Below, piece by piece: positions 23,162 to 35,600 of a stretch of 64,000 nucleotides of DNA (the first letter of the stretch is position 1; each line of letters opens with the position of its first letter). The notes under the pieces are model-generated. The model did not search any database and was not told where the DNA came from. It worked only from the letters and a program-made list of their open reading frames with translations. Source of the stretch: Lucinisca nassula. Lineage: Eukaryota; Mollusca; Bivalvia; Lucinida; Lucinidae. The DNA is taken from assembly GCA_963580285.1 (NCBI GenBank), contig OY757010.1:74504858-74568857 (forward strand). The letters run 5' to 3'. A program made the position numbers and the translations under genes.

Positions 23162-23662
23162 TCATACTGCAGTACCATCATCACCTGTCCTTTCCATTTT
23201 CTCTGAATATGCTGTCAATAACTGCTCGTATTTATTTTGCCTCTCAATCCTATTAACCCCAGCTCCCTTAAACCCCCACAAAAACCTCAGCAGAAACTCG
23301 GTCATAAACAATTCTGATTTCTGACCATCAGGTTCAAGATCTTTCACGACGGACTGAGCTGTGACATGGTACACACCAGACTGTGCAGTTATCAGTCTTG
23401 CCATATCTAGGTGCATCAGCATGATGTCAAAGTCACTGTTAATGTCCAAGAGTTCCCAAGGGAGATAATTTGTATCATCTGCTTCTCGTTCTAGCAACTG
23501 CACAACAGGAGTTATGTTGGGAATGCAGATATCCTGAAATGGCAAAGAACTGCTGCCATCATTTAAACTTTTGTATCCAGACTTTAACTTGGTGTCAAAC
23601 AGAAAGGCACTACTTGTGTGGTTTTGTCGCAGAATCATCCAGGTATCCCTTAGTCGCTGAAT
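23162..23662 (-). CDS. BCAR3: Exon F: C-terminal half of CDC25-homology domain
   Basis: Acceptor AG at 23664-23663 and stop TGA at 23164-23162; 166 residues in phase 0 following exon E. IQRLRDTW, PVVQLLERE, MLMHLDMARLI, FLLRFLWGFKGAGVNRIE and LLTAYSEKME align by eye with the end of BCAR3/SH2D3C, including the RLLWGSKGA-like motif of the Cas-binding helices. The family normally ends shortly after this point, so this is the true C terminus. The reading frame stays open upstream of the acceptor, but that sequence is the MITE at 23674 and has no family similarity. Confidence 0.92.
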   Translation of the reverse strand: MQRLRDTWMILRQNHTSSAFLFDTKLKSGYKSLNDGSSSLPFQDICIPNITPVVQLLEREADDTNYLPWELLDINSDFDIMLMHLDMARLITAQSGVYHVTAQSVVKDLEPDGQKSELFMTEFLLRFLWGFKGAGVNRIERQNKYEQLLTAYSEKMERTGDDGTAV

Positions 23663-26600
23663 CTGTAATGGAATACAGTCAACCCTCTTTATACCGACAT
23701 TCGTTATGATGGCAAAACTCGTTACAATGACAATTTCAGTGGAATGAATTCTTAGCTCAAGGCTTAGCCTCGGTTCCAAGCAACATGGGCTGCCCTCGGG
23801 CTGGAAATACCCATATCAAATCCATAGTCATGAAAGATTCTTGTAATTTAATACTCCAAGAAACAAATGTTATAGATATTTGTTAGAATCGCCTCACTGA
23901 GGCGATTCTAACAAATGTCTATAACATTTGTTTCTTGGACTAATGATGTGAAAAAGACCTTTTATAACCTAACATACTCCTAACTGGGATTCTTTATAAC
24001 TGCAAATTCATTAGAACGGCAAAATAATAGGGAACAAATACTGTCGTTGTAACGCGTTTTTCTGTACATCATAATTTTATTATAGCCCCACCATGCTGAA
24101 GCAGATATATCCTTTTTTGAAAACAGTATAGATACTGATCAGCTGGCTTCTCTGAAGTCAGCTGATCAGGATCTGTACTGTTTTCCATTTTGCTTCTGAA
24201 TCTATGGTAAAAACTGAAATCATTCAAAACAAAATGGCTGTACATCAGGGAGGAATGTAGTATACTGAAATATTTAGCATGATGAGGGTAAACCAATTCT
24301 GTACTAAATGTAATCTTCCACCTTATAATAGCAGAAGTTTATTTCCAAATTAAGGGGTGAACGCCCCCGCCCATTGGGGCTTGGAGAAATAGATCGGCTG
24401 TATGATGCTTCCATGCAGAGCTGAAACTGACCTGCACACAAGTACTGGTAAACCGCTTAGAGGATCTAAGCTTGCCCAGGCAAAGCGGTGTGAGTCGGCC
24501 ATTCCATGCTTATAAACCCTATTGGTTTCATTGGGCGGCAGGGCTTGAGATGTCATTTCATCTCAATGTCGGGTAAAAGTCCCACAAAATTGGAAGCAAC
24601 ATCTCCAAAATGACCTTTACAGTGTTGATGGGGACGTTAAACATCAAATCAAACAAACAAGTTAAGGGGTGACTGGCTGAGTTAATTTTTTAGATTTTGT
24701 TTTCTTCAGGAAATGGCTGAAGTTTTCGCAAACCGTAAAGGCCAGAATTATTACAGCATCTGATCTGAGCCTCTGTATTTTTATTCAAGTGAGAGGGGTG
24801 CATTTTTTCTCATATGTCAAAGGCCTACAAAATTTCATCTCTGAAGTTCCCAAGCAAACTCGTTACTGACCTTTACCAAGACAGGTCACACTCTGCAGTT
24901 TCAATTTTGTACTGTTAATGCATGTGCTGTTTTGACCTCATCTGTACAGTCATGTTGTCTTCTGTAATTTTCTAATATGGCTTTGAATTACTTTGGATTT
25001 TTCTGCATTACGATAGTGAGCAAAAATGATTTCTTTCATACATGTATCACCAGAATTATTGTTTCTCAAATGAAAATTTGTGATGTTTTTCTTAGTTTTA
25101 GTCCAAACATTGACTGTGGGTGCCTGTCAGTGATTCCTCATTGAGGCATTTCTTACAAGTACACACAATCTGTTTTTGAACCAAAATAAGCCAAAATTAT
25201 GATTAATCCAAAGAGTCTTTGTTTGTTTGATTTGAGGTTTAACATCCCCATCAACACTGTAAAGTCATTTTGGGGTTGTTGCTTCCAATTTTGTGGGACT
25301 TTTACTCGACATTGAGATGAAATGACATCTCAAGCCCTGCCGCCTAATGAAATCAATAGGGTTTATAAGCATCGACGGGCCAACTCACACCCCTTTGCCT
25401 AGGCAGGCTTAGATCCTCTAAGTGGTTTACCAGTACTCGTATGCAGGTCGGTTTCAGCTCCGCGTGGAAGCATCATGCAGCCCATATATTTCTTCAAGCC
25501 CTGATGGGCAGGGGTCTTAATCCAAAGAGTCAATTTAAGGGTAATACTGTAATGATCCTAAGTATTGGGGCATACTGGCCTGAGAAAACTGTGCAGACCC
25601 AGATCAGACTCCAGAAAGAAAGTCTGATCCGGGTCTACACCATCTGTCATTCCATTTCCACTGTTTGGACTCCTCTTGCTTGATTGTGAAATAAACCTTT
25701 TAAAATTTTTGGAGATTAACACTTTGAGGTGTCCATATTTTTAGGATTTTTACGGTAGGTTTGTCTGACATTTTAACAAGGGAGACAACTTGTATGACTT
25801 CCTGTTCACTTTCTTGAACACTAAGCAACTCTTATAAAGCAATCTACCCTTAAAGGAAATAATTAGCTCTTTCTGAGGAAATTCTTTTCTTTGATTTTTT
25901 TCTGTTTTGGTCACACACAGCCTGGTCAACACTGTGTCATATCAAGCCGATCAATTTACCTCATCACACTTCCTGGGCAGGCATACCCACAAGCGGCTAA
26001 CCAGTACAGTGCACATTCTTTTGCCAGGAGCTGACAACTGCCCTTCTTGATTCAGCAGAAGAAATAGAATGATGTAGAAATCTCCATGAAAGAATGTTGC
26101 CTACTGCACAAGGTACCAAACCTTTGACCTCCTGATCACCAGATGTGCATTTCTGTTGCGGTACACTACTGTTGATAGGGCAAGCAAACATACTTTGAAA
26201 GAGTTGCCTCCCAAAAATTTATTTCCCGCTGCATAAATCAATCTAGCCACACCAATTTACATTTCAACCAATCAAATTACTCTGTGTAATTTATTCATTC
26301 ATATTTGCAAACTAAATGACACTGTGTAGATCCTGTTCAGAAGCCATCTGATCTGGATCTACACTGTTTGCAAAGATAGGGGTTGTTGTGAACAGCTGGA
26401 CAAGGGTTAAATGGCTATGGTCTTACCTGATCAGACATTAGTCCTGCCATGATGTTGTCAAAAGCAAACAGGTTTCCCAGGGTGCTTTGTACTTCCATAG
26501 CAATCTGTATCCACTGGCTTAGCATATGAGCACGCTCAACGACCTTGGCACAGGTCAAGGTCATTACCATGACAAAGGCCTTCACACAATAGATTCTGAA

Positions 26601-29600
26601 ATACATACAGTCACTAACTTAGCAGAGACAAATTGTTTTTAACAAGCACCTGAGTCCTCTTTCTGAAGGCTATAACCATGCCTATGCATAAATCCGGGCC
26701 CCGCCCATCGGGGCTTGAAGAAATAGATGGGCTGCATGATGCTTCCTCGCAGAGCTGACACTGACCCGCACGCGAGTACGGGTAAACTGCCCAGACGATC
26801 CAAGCCTGCCAAGGCAAAGCGGTGTGAGTCGTGTTTATAAACCCTATTGGTTTGATTGGGCGGCATGGCTTGAGATGTCATTTCATCTCATTGTCGGGTA
26901 AAAGTCTCACATACTTGGAAGCAACATCTCCAAAATGACCTTTACAGTGTTGACGGGGATGTTAAACCTCAATTCAAACAAACTATGCATAAATCCTTTG
27001 ACAAAGAACAGCTGAGTGAAAATTGCATTTTTCAGTAGAACAGTACATTGATATTACTGTTTGGAAGCCTCCTTGGTGTAGTGGTTACATTCCCGCCTTA
27101 TAAACCAGGGGTCACAGGATCGATCCCGGGCTGCTCCAGACTTTTGGGATGAGTCTTTAAACCCAGGTCCCATCTCTGTACGACCTTAGCTGTTGGTGGG
27201 ACGTGAAACTCATTTTCAAAATTTCACTTATCCTGCATGACCAAGGGGACCAAGGGCATGTAGATTTTGGTAAATTTCACAGCGAACAAAGTTTCATTCA
27301 TTCACCAGCATGAGGCACCTGCCATAGCGAGTGGATGAGTGAGTATTTCGAACCCTGAATATATGTCAGTCCAGAAAAGACGGATCAAAATTGTTCACAA
27401 TAGTTCCAAATAATCGGGTATAACAAGGATACATGTAACTAAGGGGTACTTTTCCTTCTTGTTAGAAAACATATTTTGTTGGTACTTGTTAGAATCGCCT
27501 CAATGAGGCAATTCTAACAAGTTTTTTTGTTTGATTTGAGGTTTAACATCCCAGTCAACACTTTTTCGGTCATTCTGGAGACGTTGCTTCCAATTTTTCT
27601 GGGACTTTTACCTGACAGTGAAATGAAATGACATCTCAATCCCTGCCGCCCAATTAAACCAATAGGTAACCACTTTGCCTGGGCAGGCTTAAACCTTCCA
27701 AGCGGTTTACCAGTACTCATGTGCGGTCAGTTTCAGCTCTGCATGGGAGCATCATGCAGCCCAATCTATTTCTCCAAGCCCAGATGGGCGGAGGCTTCTC
27801 TAAAATTTGAACAAGTATAATTTACTACCCAATGTTGTGTCAAAAAAAGGCTGAATGCATGGCAAACAGTGTAGACTCTAATGAGATGCCGCGTTATGCG
27901 GCATCTCATCTGGGTCTACAATGTTTGCTCAGGCCTGTCTGTCTGACTACATATGGTAAATAAGAATACATATAGGTAAATAAGAATACATATGGTAAAT
28001 AAGAAAAATTATCCTGAAACTAACGTTGTTACACCTCTTTATCTGGAGATTTGAGTCTTTTCATCGATTCATTCATGTTTGAGGGCTGTTAGAAAGATTC
28101 TACTTCCATATCTCCAGAACTAATGCTCTAATTCTTATGAAACTTTTTGTGTGAGTAGAACAATATGTTTTCTATTTTATATTTTGTTACCTTTGCATAA
28201 ACTCGAAGTACAAGACTTAGTGAAGTAAACATTTTTAACATTAATTGAAGAATGAACAACATTGGGTCATGAGCAAAGTAAGTGAAGCCCCTTTGCTTGT
28301 AACCCAATGCTGTTCAACAAATTTCCTTTATTACTTATATTTCCATTATTTCCTGTCCATTATGTGATGAAAAAATCTGGTTTAAGGGCTAAAACTGAAA
28401 CAAGAAGACAAATGCACCCAGTTTTCCTATTAGTTTCAGAGCTCTCACTAGGATTTTGAAAATAGGATTCCAGGAATCCTTCCTTGTAAAAAGTAGGATT
28501 CACAGATAAAATGTTGGATTCCCACATAAAAAAGTTGGAGTTCTGATCTTGATCGCGCATAGAACATAGACAAAAACTTCTTCACGTCCATATGAAAAAC
28601 TATACTTTCATGGCTCCTAAACTCTTTTTTTCTGATAAATGCATTTAATAACTTCGTTCCAAACATGTAGATTGTGGGTACTAGTTAGAAATATTTCACT
28701 GATGTGTCTATCCCCCCACCTCCCATGCAGTTGCTCAGATTTATTCTCACACTTCTAGTAAAATAATGCCACATAAAAATAAGGTTGTATTAGGATAACA
28801 GCAGATATAATGTAAACCCAGATCAGAAAGCAGCATTCTATTTAGCTATATTTGTGTTTTCAAATTCGGACATATATGTACGTAAGAGTAGCTAAATTTA
28901 TTTTTAATTGGTGTAAACAAATACGTAGGGGAAGCATCCTTACCACGTCTGACTTCCTGTAATTGATAACAAGACCTGTCGCCGGACAGGATAGCTCACC
29001 GGAAGTCGCGCTTAGACTAGTCGTGCAAAGTCAAATTTTCAGACTCATAATAGAAACAAAGTCACTAGGAAAGAAACCAGTGCTATATCAATATTTGGGG
29101 CTCACGTATGATTCAAGTTTGACTCATTATTATCACTTTTAATTCCATTTAACCCTTAGACATGAATCAACGAATCAAAACTTGCCAAATATAAAGGCTC
29201 TATTTCAAATGGTCAAGAAGTTATCAAAAAAGAAGATCACAGGACCAGGATCAAGGTTACAGGTCAAAATTTTATAAAAGAATGGGAAGGCAATGTGACA
29301 TGGAACCTACATATCAAGTAAGAAAGCTAGTGTTAAGGCAATGTCACAAGGAACCTACATGGCAAATATGAAGGCTCTACCTCAAATGATTAGAAAATAA
29401 TGATAAGTAGGTCAAAAGGTCAAAGGTCAAGGTCACAGGTAAAAACAATTTGTATAAGTGGTAAGGCAATGACACTAGGAACATTCATGCCAAATATGAA
29501 TGCTCTATCTCCAATGGTAAGAAAATTATGATAAAGTAGGTTAAATGTCAAGGTCACAGGTATTTTTTTTTGTATGAGTGGTAAGGCAATGTCACAAGGA

Positions 29601-32600
29601 AGCTACATGCTAAATATGAAGTCTTTATCTTTAATAGTTAAAATATTAGGTAAAAGTATATCAAAAGTCCAGGGTCAAGGTCACTGGTCAAAATTGTTTG
29701 TATGAGTGGAAAGGGAATGTCACAAGAAACATACATGCCAAATATGAAGGCTCTATCTCAAATGGTGAGAAATTTATAATAAAGTAGGTCACAGGTCAAG
29801 GTCAGAGGTGAAAATTTTTGTATGAGTGTTAAGGCAATGCCACAAGGAACCTACATGCCAAATATGAAGGCTGTATCTCAATGGTTACAAAGTTATGATA
29901 AAGTAGGTCAAAAGTCAAGGTCACAGGTATTTTTGGTATGAGTGGGAAGGCAATGTCACAAGGAACCTACATGCCAAATATGAAGTGTCTATCTCAAACC
30001 GTAAGAAATTTATAATAAAGAAGGTCAAAGGTCACAGGTCAAGGTCACAGGTCAAAATTTTTTGTATGAGTGTTAAGGCAATGTCACAAGGAACCTACAT
30101 GCCAAATATGAAGGCTCTATCTCAAATGGTTACAAAGTTATGATCAAGTAGGTCAAAGGTCAAGGTCATCGGTATTTTTTTTGTATGAGTGCTAAGGCAA
30201 TGTCACAAGTACCTACATGCCAAATATGAAGTCTCTATCTCAAATAGTTAAAAAATTATGACAAAGTAGGTCAAAGGTCCAGGGTCAAGGTCACAGGTCA
30301 AAATTTTTTGTATGAGTGGAAAGGGAATGCCTAAAGGAACATACATGCCAAATATGAAGGCTCTATCTCAAATGGTTAAAAAGTTATGATAAGTAGGTCA
30401 AATGGTCAAGGGTCAAGGTGACAGGTCAACTTTTTTTGTGCGAGTGGGAAGACAATGTGACAAGGAACATACATGCCAAATATAAAGGCTATATCTCTAA
30501 CGGTTCTAAAGTTATGATAAAACAAAAAAAATACCATAATTACCATAATAATTCAAAGTATGTGGCCTTGAACCCATGGTTACGGTCAAGGTTACAGGTC
30601 AAAATTGTTTGTATGTGTGGGAAGGCAATGTCACAAGGAACCCACATGCCAAATATGAAGGCTCTATCTCAAACGGCTCCATAGTTATGTTAAAACAAAG
30701 AAATTACCATAATTACCATAAAATTCAAAGTATGTGACCTTGACCCAAGGTTACGGTCATGAAAGCTGATGCTGCTGCTTAATAATTGAGATTAAGTATA
30801 AACTAAATCCATCAGAAGGTAAAGTAGTAATGAACTCCTAAAACCTTTAACACAAAAACTTGAAAATTAGAATTCCAAGTCTGTGACCTTGACCCCAAGG
30901 TCACGGATATGGCTACTGATATTGCAAATAAAAACTTTACACCAGTATCTATCATGATACCAAATATAAACTCAATCCATGTAGGCATAAAAAAGAAATG
31001 AGCTTCTAAAAAACTTTAACACAAAACTTTAACATTTGTGGACGCCGACGCCGACGCCGACGCCGACACCGACGCCGACGCCGACGCCGACGCCGGGGGT
31101 AGTAGAATAGCTTACCTGACCTATCGGTCCGGTGAGCTAAAAATGATTGTATTTTGAAGAATTACATACATTTTGTCACCAGTAAACGTCGAAACACACT
31201 TTGACCGAGCGATAAAAAGTACGATCGTGTAGTCGCGAAAATACATTTCATTGGTAATTCGTCAATTATATCGTCTTCGCCGTAACCCTGGTTTAACTAA
31301 ACGTGATATTTTACCGACTCATGCTAATTCGTTGATGATATGAGCTTACATCAATTAGTAAACTAATTAATTGTAATCCGTAATAACACGGGGATTAGCG
31401 CGGCGAGATTAAACAGGTACAATCATTTTTAACACGTGCCGCAAACCGACCACTTTCCAATATCGTCTCTCCCACTGACAGGTGCAAAAATACCTGTCAA
31501 TATAAGTCACGCCTACTGATTTGTGGCACGTGCGCTTTCAACATAAAAAGCGGCGCCGAATTTGATCTTTTATTGGTATTGCATAAGCGGCCTAAATTAG
31601 CTTCTGAATTTACCGCTTCTGTAATTTTGGACGCGTGTCGCAATAAAAACATGCGTACACAAGAATCGCCGGTTGTGATTTTTACGCGTACAACGGCAAA
31701 TGTTGGCGTAAAATACGCAGAATCCTGCGTTTCCGAGAGCTCTGAGTTTATACTAATTTATTTTAGTTCGACTGCAATGAAAGCTCCAAGTTTATTGAAT
31801 CGCTCTCAAACACTCATTCCGGATGTTATCACTCGGGCAAGAGAGACAGGCAGTGACTTTTACACCACTGCTACCCATTTACACCTGGGTCGAGTGGGGC
31901 ATTGTCATAAAGTGTCTTACCCAAGGACACACCTTGCCTCCGGTGGCCGGATTCGAACCCACAACGTTTTGATCGTAAGTAGAATGCTGTCTGTGGAGCA
32001 CTGTGCTGCAGTGGTAACACATTGGATTTGAGATCGAGAGGTACCTGGTTTGATCCCCGCAAGCCCAAATGTTGTTTCCTTGAGCAAGAAACTTTATCCA
32101 CAGTGCTTAGTACTGGTTTCTACCCATGAAAAGAGGGCCACATGGAAGTTTAGTACTAGTACTAAATGTGTTACCCTCTACAAATAAGGTTGATTATTAT
32201 TATTGAGGCTGCAGTTTTCCTATTGACAGCAGAAAAGCACTTTTGGTGACAAAATGTTGCCATTGTCCAATCATATTGGAGAGAACCATTGTTTTAACAA
32301 CACTGACATCGTGTGAGTAAATGTAATTACTGAAGTATAAACAACATTACATCCCAACAGATAACTATAGGATTTTATTCTGTGAACGCACTGAGACTGT
32401 AAATATCGTAAAATTCCGCCATTAAAACCATCTAAAATTAAGCCTAATTCTGCTTTAACCCTTGTCCTGCTGAATATTTTAATCTGCCACACCTACTACT
32501 GATTATAAACCAATCAGATTACTTGATGCAAATTATTGCAACAAATTCACAATCTGAATGACAAACAATGTAGATCCTGATCAGATGGCTTCGTCAGAAG

Positions 32601-35600
32601 CCATCTGATCTGGATCTTCATTGTTTGGAAAATAAGGCATATCCGGGCTCAGCAGGACAAGGGTTAACCCATTTTGTTCCAGAAACCCCAAAACGGGTAG
32701 TTGGCAAACAGTGCAGGCTCAGATCAGACACCGCAGAATGCGGCGTCTGATCACGGCCTACACTATTTGCTAGAAGTTCAGCCAATTTCCAGAGAAATTT
32801 TGAAGAAAACACAACCTGTCACCCCTAAATTTTGAAATGGAATCCTGCTATATATAAGAAGGAAGACTGCATTTGGTACAAAAAGGGTCAAAAAGCTGAT
32901 TTAGAAGGGATCAGTTTTCTTTCTTTGTGTTTTCTTGCACACAGTGTCCCCCTGGTCAGGGACCATCTTTGGGACTGTTCAAAAGTGGTCCTTAAGACCA
33001 CTTTTGAACAGCCCCAAAGGTGGTCTCAATATAGGAATTTTACTGTATATAATAATTGATCAATAGAGTATGAATAGTACATCACCATAGAAATCTACCC
33101 ACCTTTCAAGCACATCCAATCTCATCTGTTTGCCCTGTGGCAGTGTGATAAGTTCCAAGCCCGAGGTCACCAACATGCCAAGGTCATCTTCATTCATGAC
33201 CTTGAGAAGTTTAAGGTCAGCCAAGGTCAAGAATTTGGCCAGGTCTTTGGGACATCCATCCAGTATCAACTTCCTAACAGTAAGCAACGTGGAAGGTTCT
33301 AGTAACTTGTTTTCATCTGGCAATAAAACAGATTGGTAACTATGCACATCAAAACTAGACTCTGTTTTTATCTCTGGTATTTTTATCTTTGGAATGTCCT
33401 TTTGTGGAATTTTTTGTCGAGTATTTTGATTATTTTTTAATCTAATGCTGATGTCTCTTTGGTCCACTGGAAACTGAGGTACATCAGAGTAATCATGCCC
33501 ATCCAAAATTGTAAAGCGAGTGTCTGATATTTTTCTGTATTGAGATTCATCAAAATTAGTTTTTTGAATATTTTGATTAACATCAGGGTTAGTGTTGCCT
33601 TTTAAGCTATTATCATAGAGATCTTCACCAACCCTCTTATACAGATTCTGATTGGCTGGTAAGTTTGTTTGATTTTGATTGGTTGTTGGGAATTTTCCCA
33701 GAGCCTCCTCTTTCAGCCAGCTAGGCTCCTCCTTCACCTGACTATAGTCACTATAATCACGACTGTCGTCCTCATATAAAGCTATATTCCTCACAAAAAC
33801 CTGTGGTTTCTTTTTATATTTCACTGACGGAATCCTACTGGGTTTTGGAGGTGGAGTTTTATGCAAATCACTATCAGAGGAAGCTGATGATAACTGAGTG
33901 GGTGGAGCTAAAGTGTCAAAGTGTTGAGTGACAGTGACATCAGGAGTGACCAATGGAGCACTACCAGACCTCTGATGGAAGTACTGTGGCATCTGTGACG
34001 TGGAATAATTTGGCACTGTAGGAGTAACAGTTTTATAAATTCCAGTTATTACAGGCAAGCTATCAGATCTGTCCATTCCAGCTACAGGTTGTCTTGTGTC
34101 AATACTTAACAACGGCTGACTACCTGACCTTTCCACTCTCTGTCTACGCAATGTCTGGGGACTCCCTGACGGGCTTCCCCCTGGAGTCCCATGGGGACTA
34201 CTTCTTGGACTACCGGTACCAGGTGTACCATGTGGGCTCCCTTTAGGGCTGCTGTAGGGGCTCACTTTCACAACAGGGGGCTGAACTGCAGAATAATGAT
34301 CTACAGCTGACCTGTTTGCGACCAGTGCCCCATATTTACTATCATAATAACTCAGTGGCATTCTTCTGGCAATGGGAGTGGTGATCACGGCTCCTGATGT
34401 GTCTGTTACTGGTTTACACTCCTCCATGTAGTACTGAATTAAACTCTGTACACTGCCAAACTCAACTGTCTCAAAACTATACGTCACTTTTGGTAAAGCA
34501 CTTGGACCTTGATCTTTAACCGTGGAATTTATAACGAAGTGCAATGGCACAGATCTCCAACAACATGTTAAAACGAAATCTCCAGGCTGTGATATACAGT
34601 CTCTCACCAGAAAATCTCCATTTTTGGTGATTATTTTGTCAGCATGCTGTCTAGATATGCTCCCATGATACCATGCTTTCGTCTTTAAATCTGACTGGTC
34701 CCCTTGCAGTTCTTGTATGAGATCTTGCTGTAGTTTCTCTGGAGAAATGTTAGGATGTACAACCTGGTAGTCAGGGTGTGTTGCAAGGGAAGGTGGTGAC
34801 CATGACAACCTGAAATGTACGAATTTGACAGTAAGACTAAATGCATATTTTGAATTAACCAAAATCCTGCTGAACCAGAATATGCAAAACCTTTGCAAAC
34901 TGTAGATACAGATCAGATACAGTTTGACATTCAGTTTGTGAATTTGTAGGAATAAATTACGTCAAGTAAATAGACTGGTTAAAAGTCAAATGTGGGAATG
35001 GATAAAATAATTTATTCAGCAGGACAAGAGTTAAAAATTGAAATTTAATTTTTCAGTTGAAATTGACACGAAGAAGGTAGGGTGGAACTAAAATTTCATG
35101 AAGTACAAGAGTGCATTTAGAAATTTGGCGACAACTACTGTCTTTATCATATCACAAAGGTTGAAAACGAAATTTTTATTTGATTTTTTCTATATTTGTT
35201 CTTTATTTTTAGGCTGATTCAAGAAGGGCAGTTGTCAGTTTCTGGGGAAAGAATGTGCACTGTCCTGGTTAACCGCTTAAGCCTGCCCAGAAAAAGTGTG
35301 GATAGGTAAACTGACCGAATCAAAAATGACCTAAATAGTGTTGACAGGGCCACTTAACAACAAAACAAACAAATAAATCTTTGTTTTCAGATCATTCCAT
35401 CCATGTGTTATTTATGAAAGTTTGGTGTTAGCAGTGTGAAATATGTGACACAAGAATGTTACTAACCAACACTCAGAAATTACCGTATTCGCCCTAGTTA
35501 CCGCACCGTGCGCTTAGTTTTTTCAAAATCGTGTCATAAAATCATGGTGAAAAATCTACCTAATTAGCGCACACTTGATACGAAAACAACAGCTTCCAAG

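Larger units (their letters stand above)
32405..33047 (+). mobile_element. MITE-Q split by MITE-1 and MITE-2
   Basis: Ends CGTAAAATTCCGCCATTAA and ATAGGAATTTTACTGTA. The right half has the palindrome TTTGGGACTGTTCAAAAGTG / CACTTTTGAACAGCCCCAAA. At its TTAA (32455-32458) it is broken by two abutting MITEs; the uninterrupted copy is at 39551-39754. Its right end is 55 bp from exon D. Confidence 0.85.

Noticed and set aside
23665..23779. N-terminal extension of exon F
   Set aside because: The open frame lies in a MITE end and breaks the match to the family; the acceptor at 23663 gives exact phase with exon E.
31573..32031. 152-codon plus-strand frame
   Set aside because: Its second half is SINE sequence in both orientations, the first half has no known domain, and it is antisense within an intron.
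33048..33102. Extension of exon D past the donor (WVDFYGDVLFILY)
   Set aside because: The frame is open by chance; the GTGGGT donor fits, and exon E continues the conserved domain in phase.
34810..34898. Extension of exon D upstream (start at MQRFCIFW)
   Set aside because: Upstream sequence is an intron with a good acceptor and then a MITE-1; exon C joins in phase at 34809.
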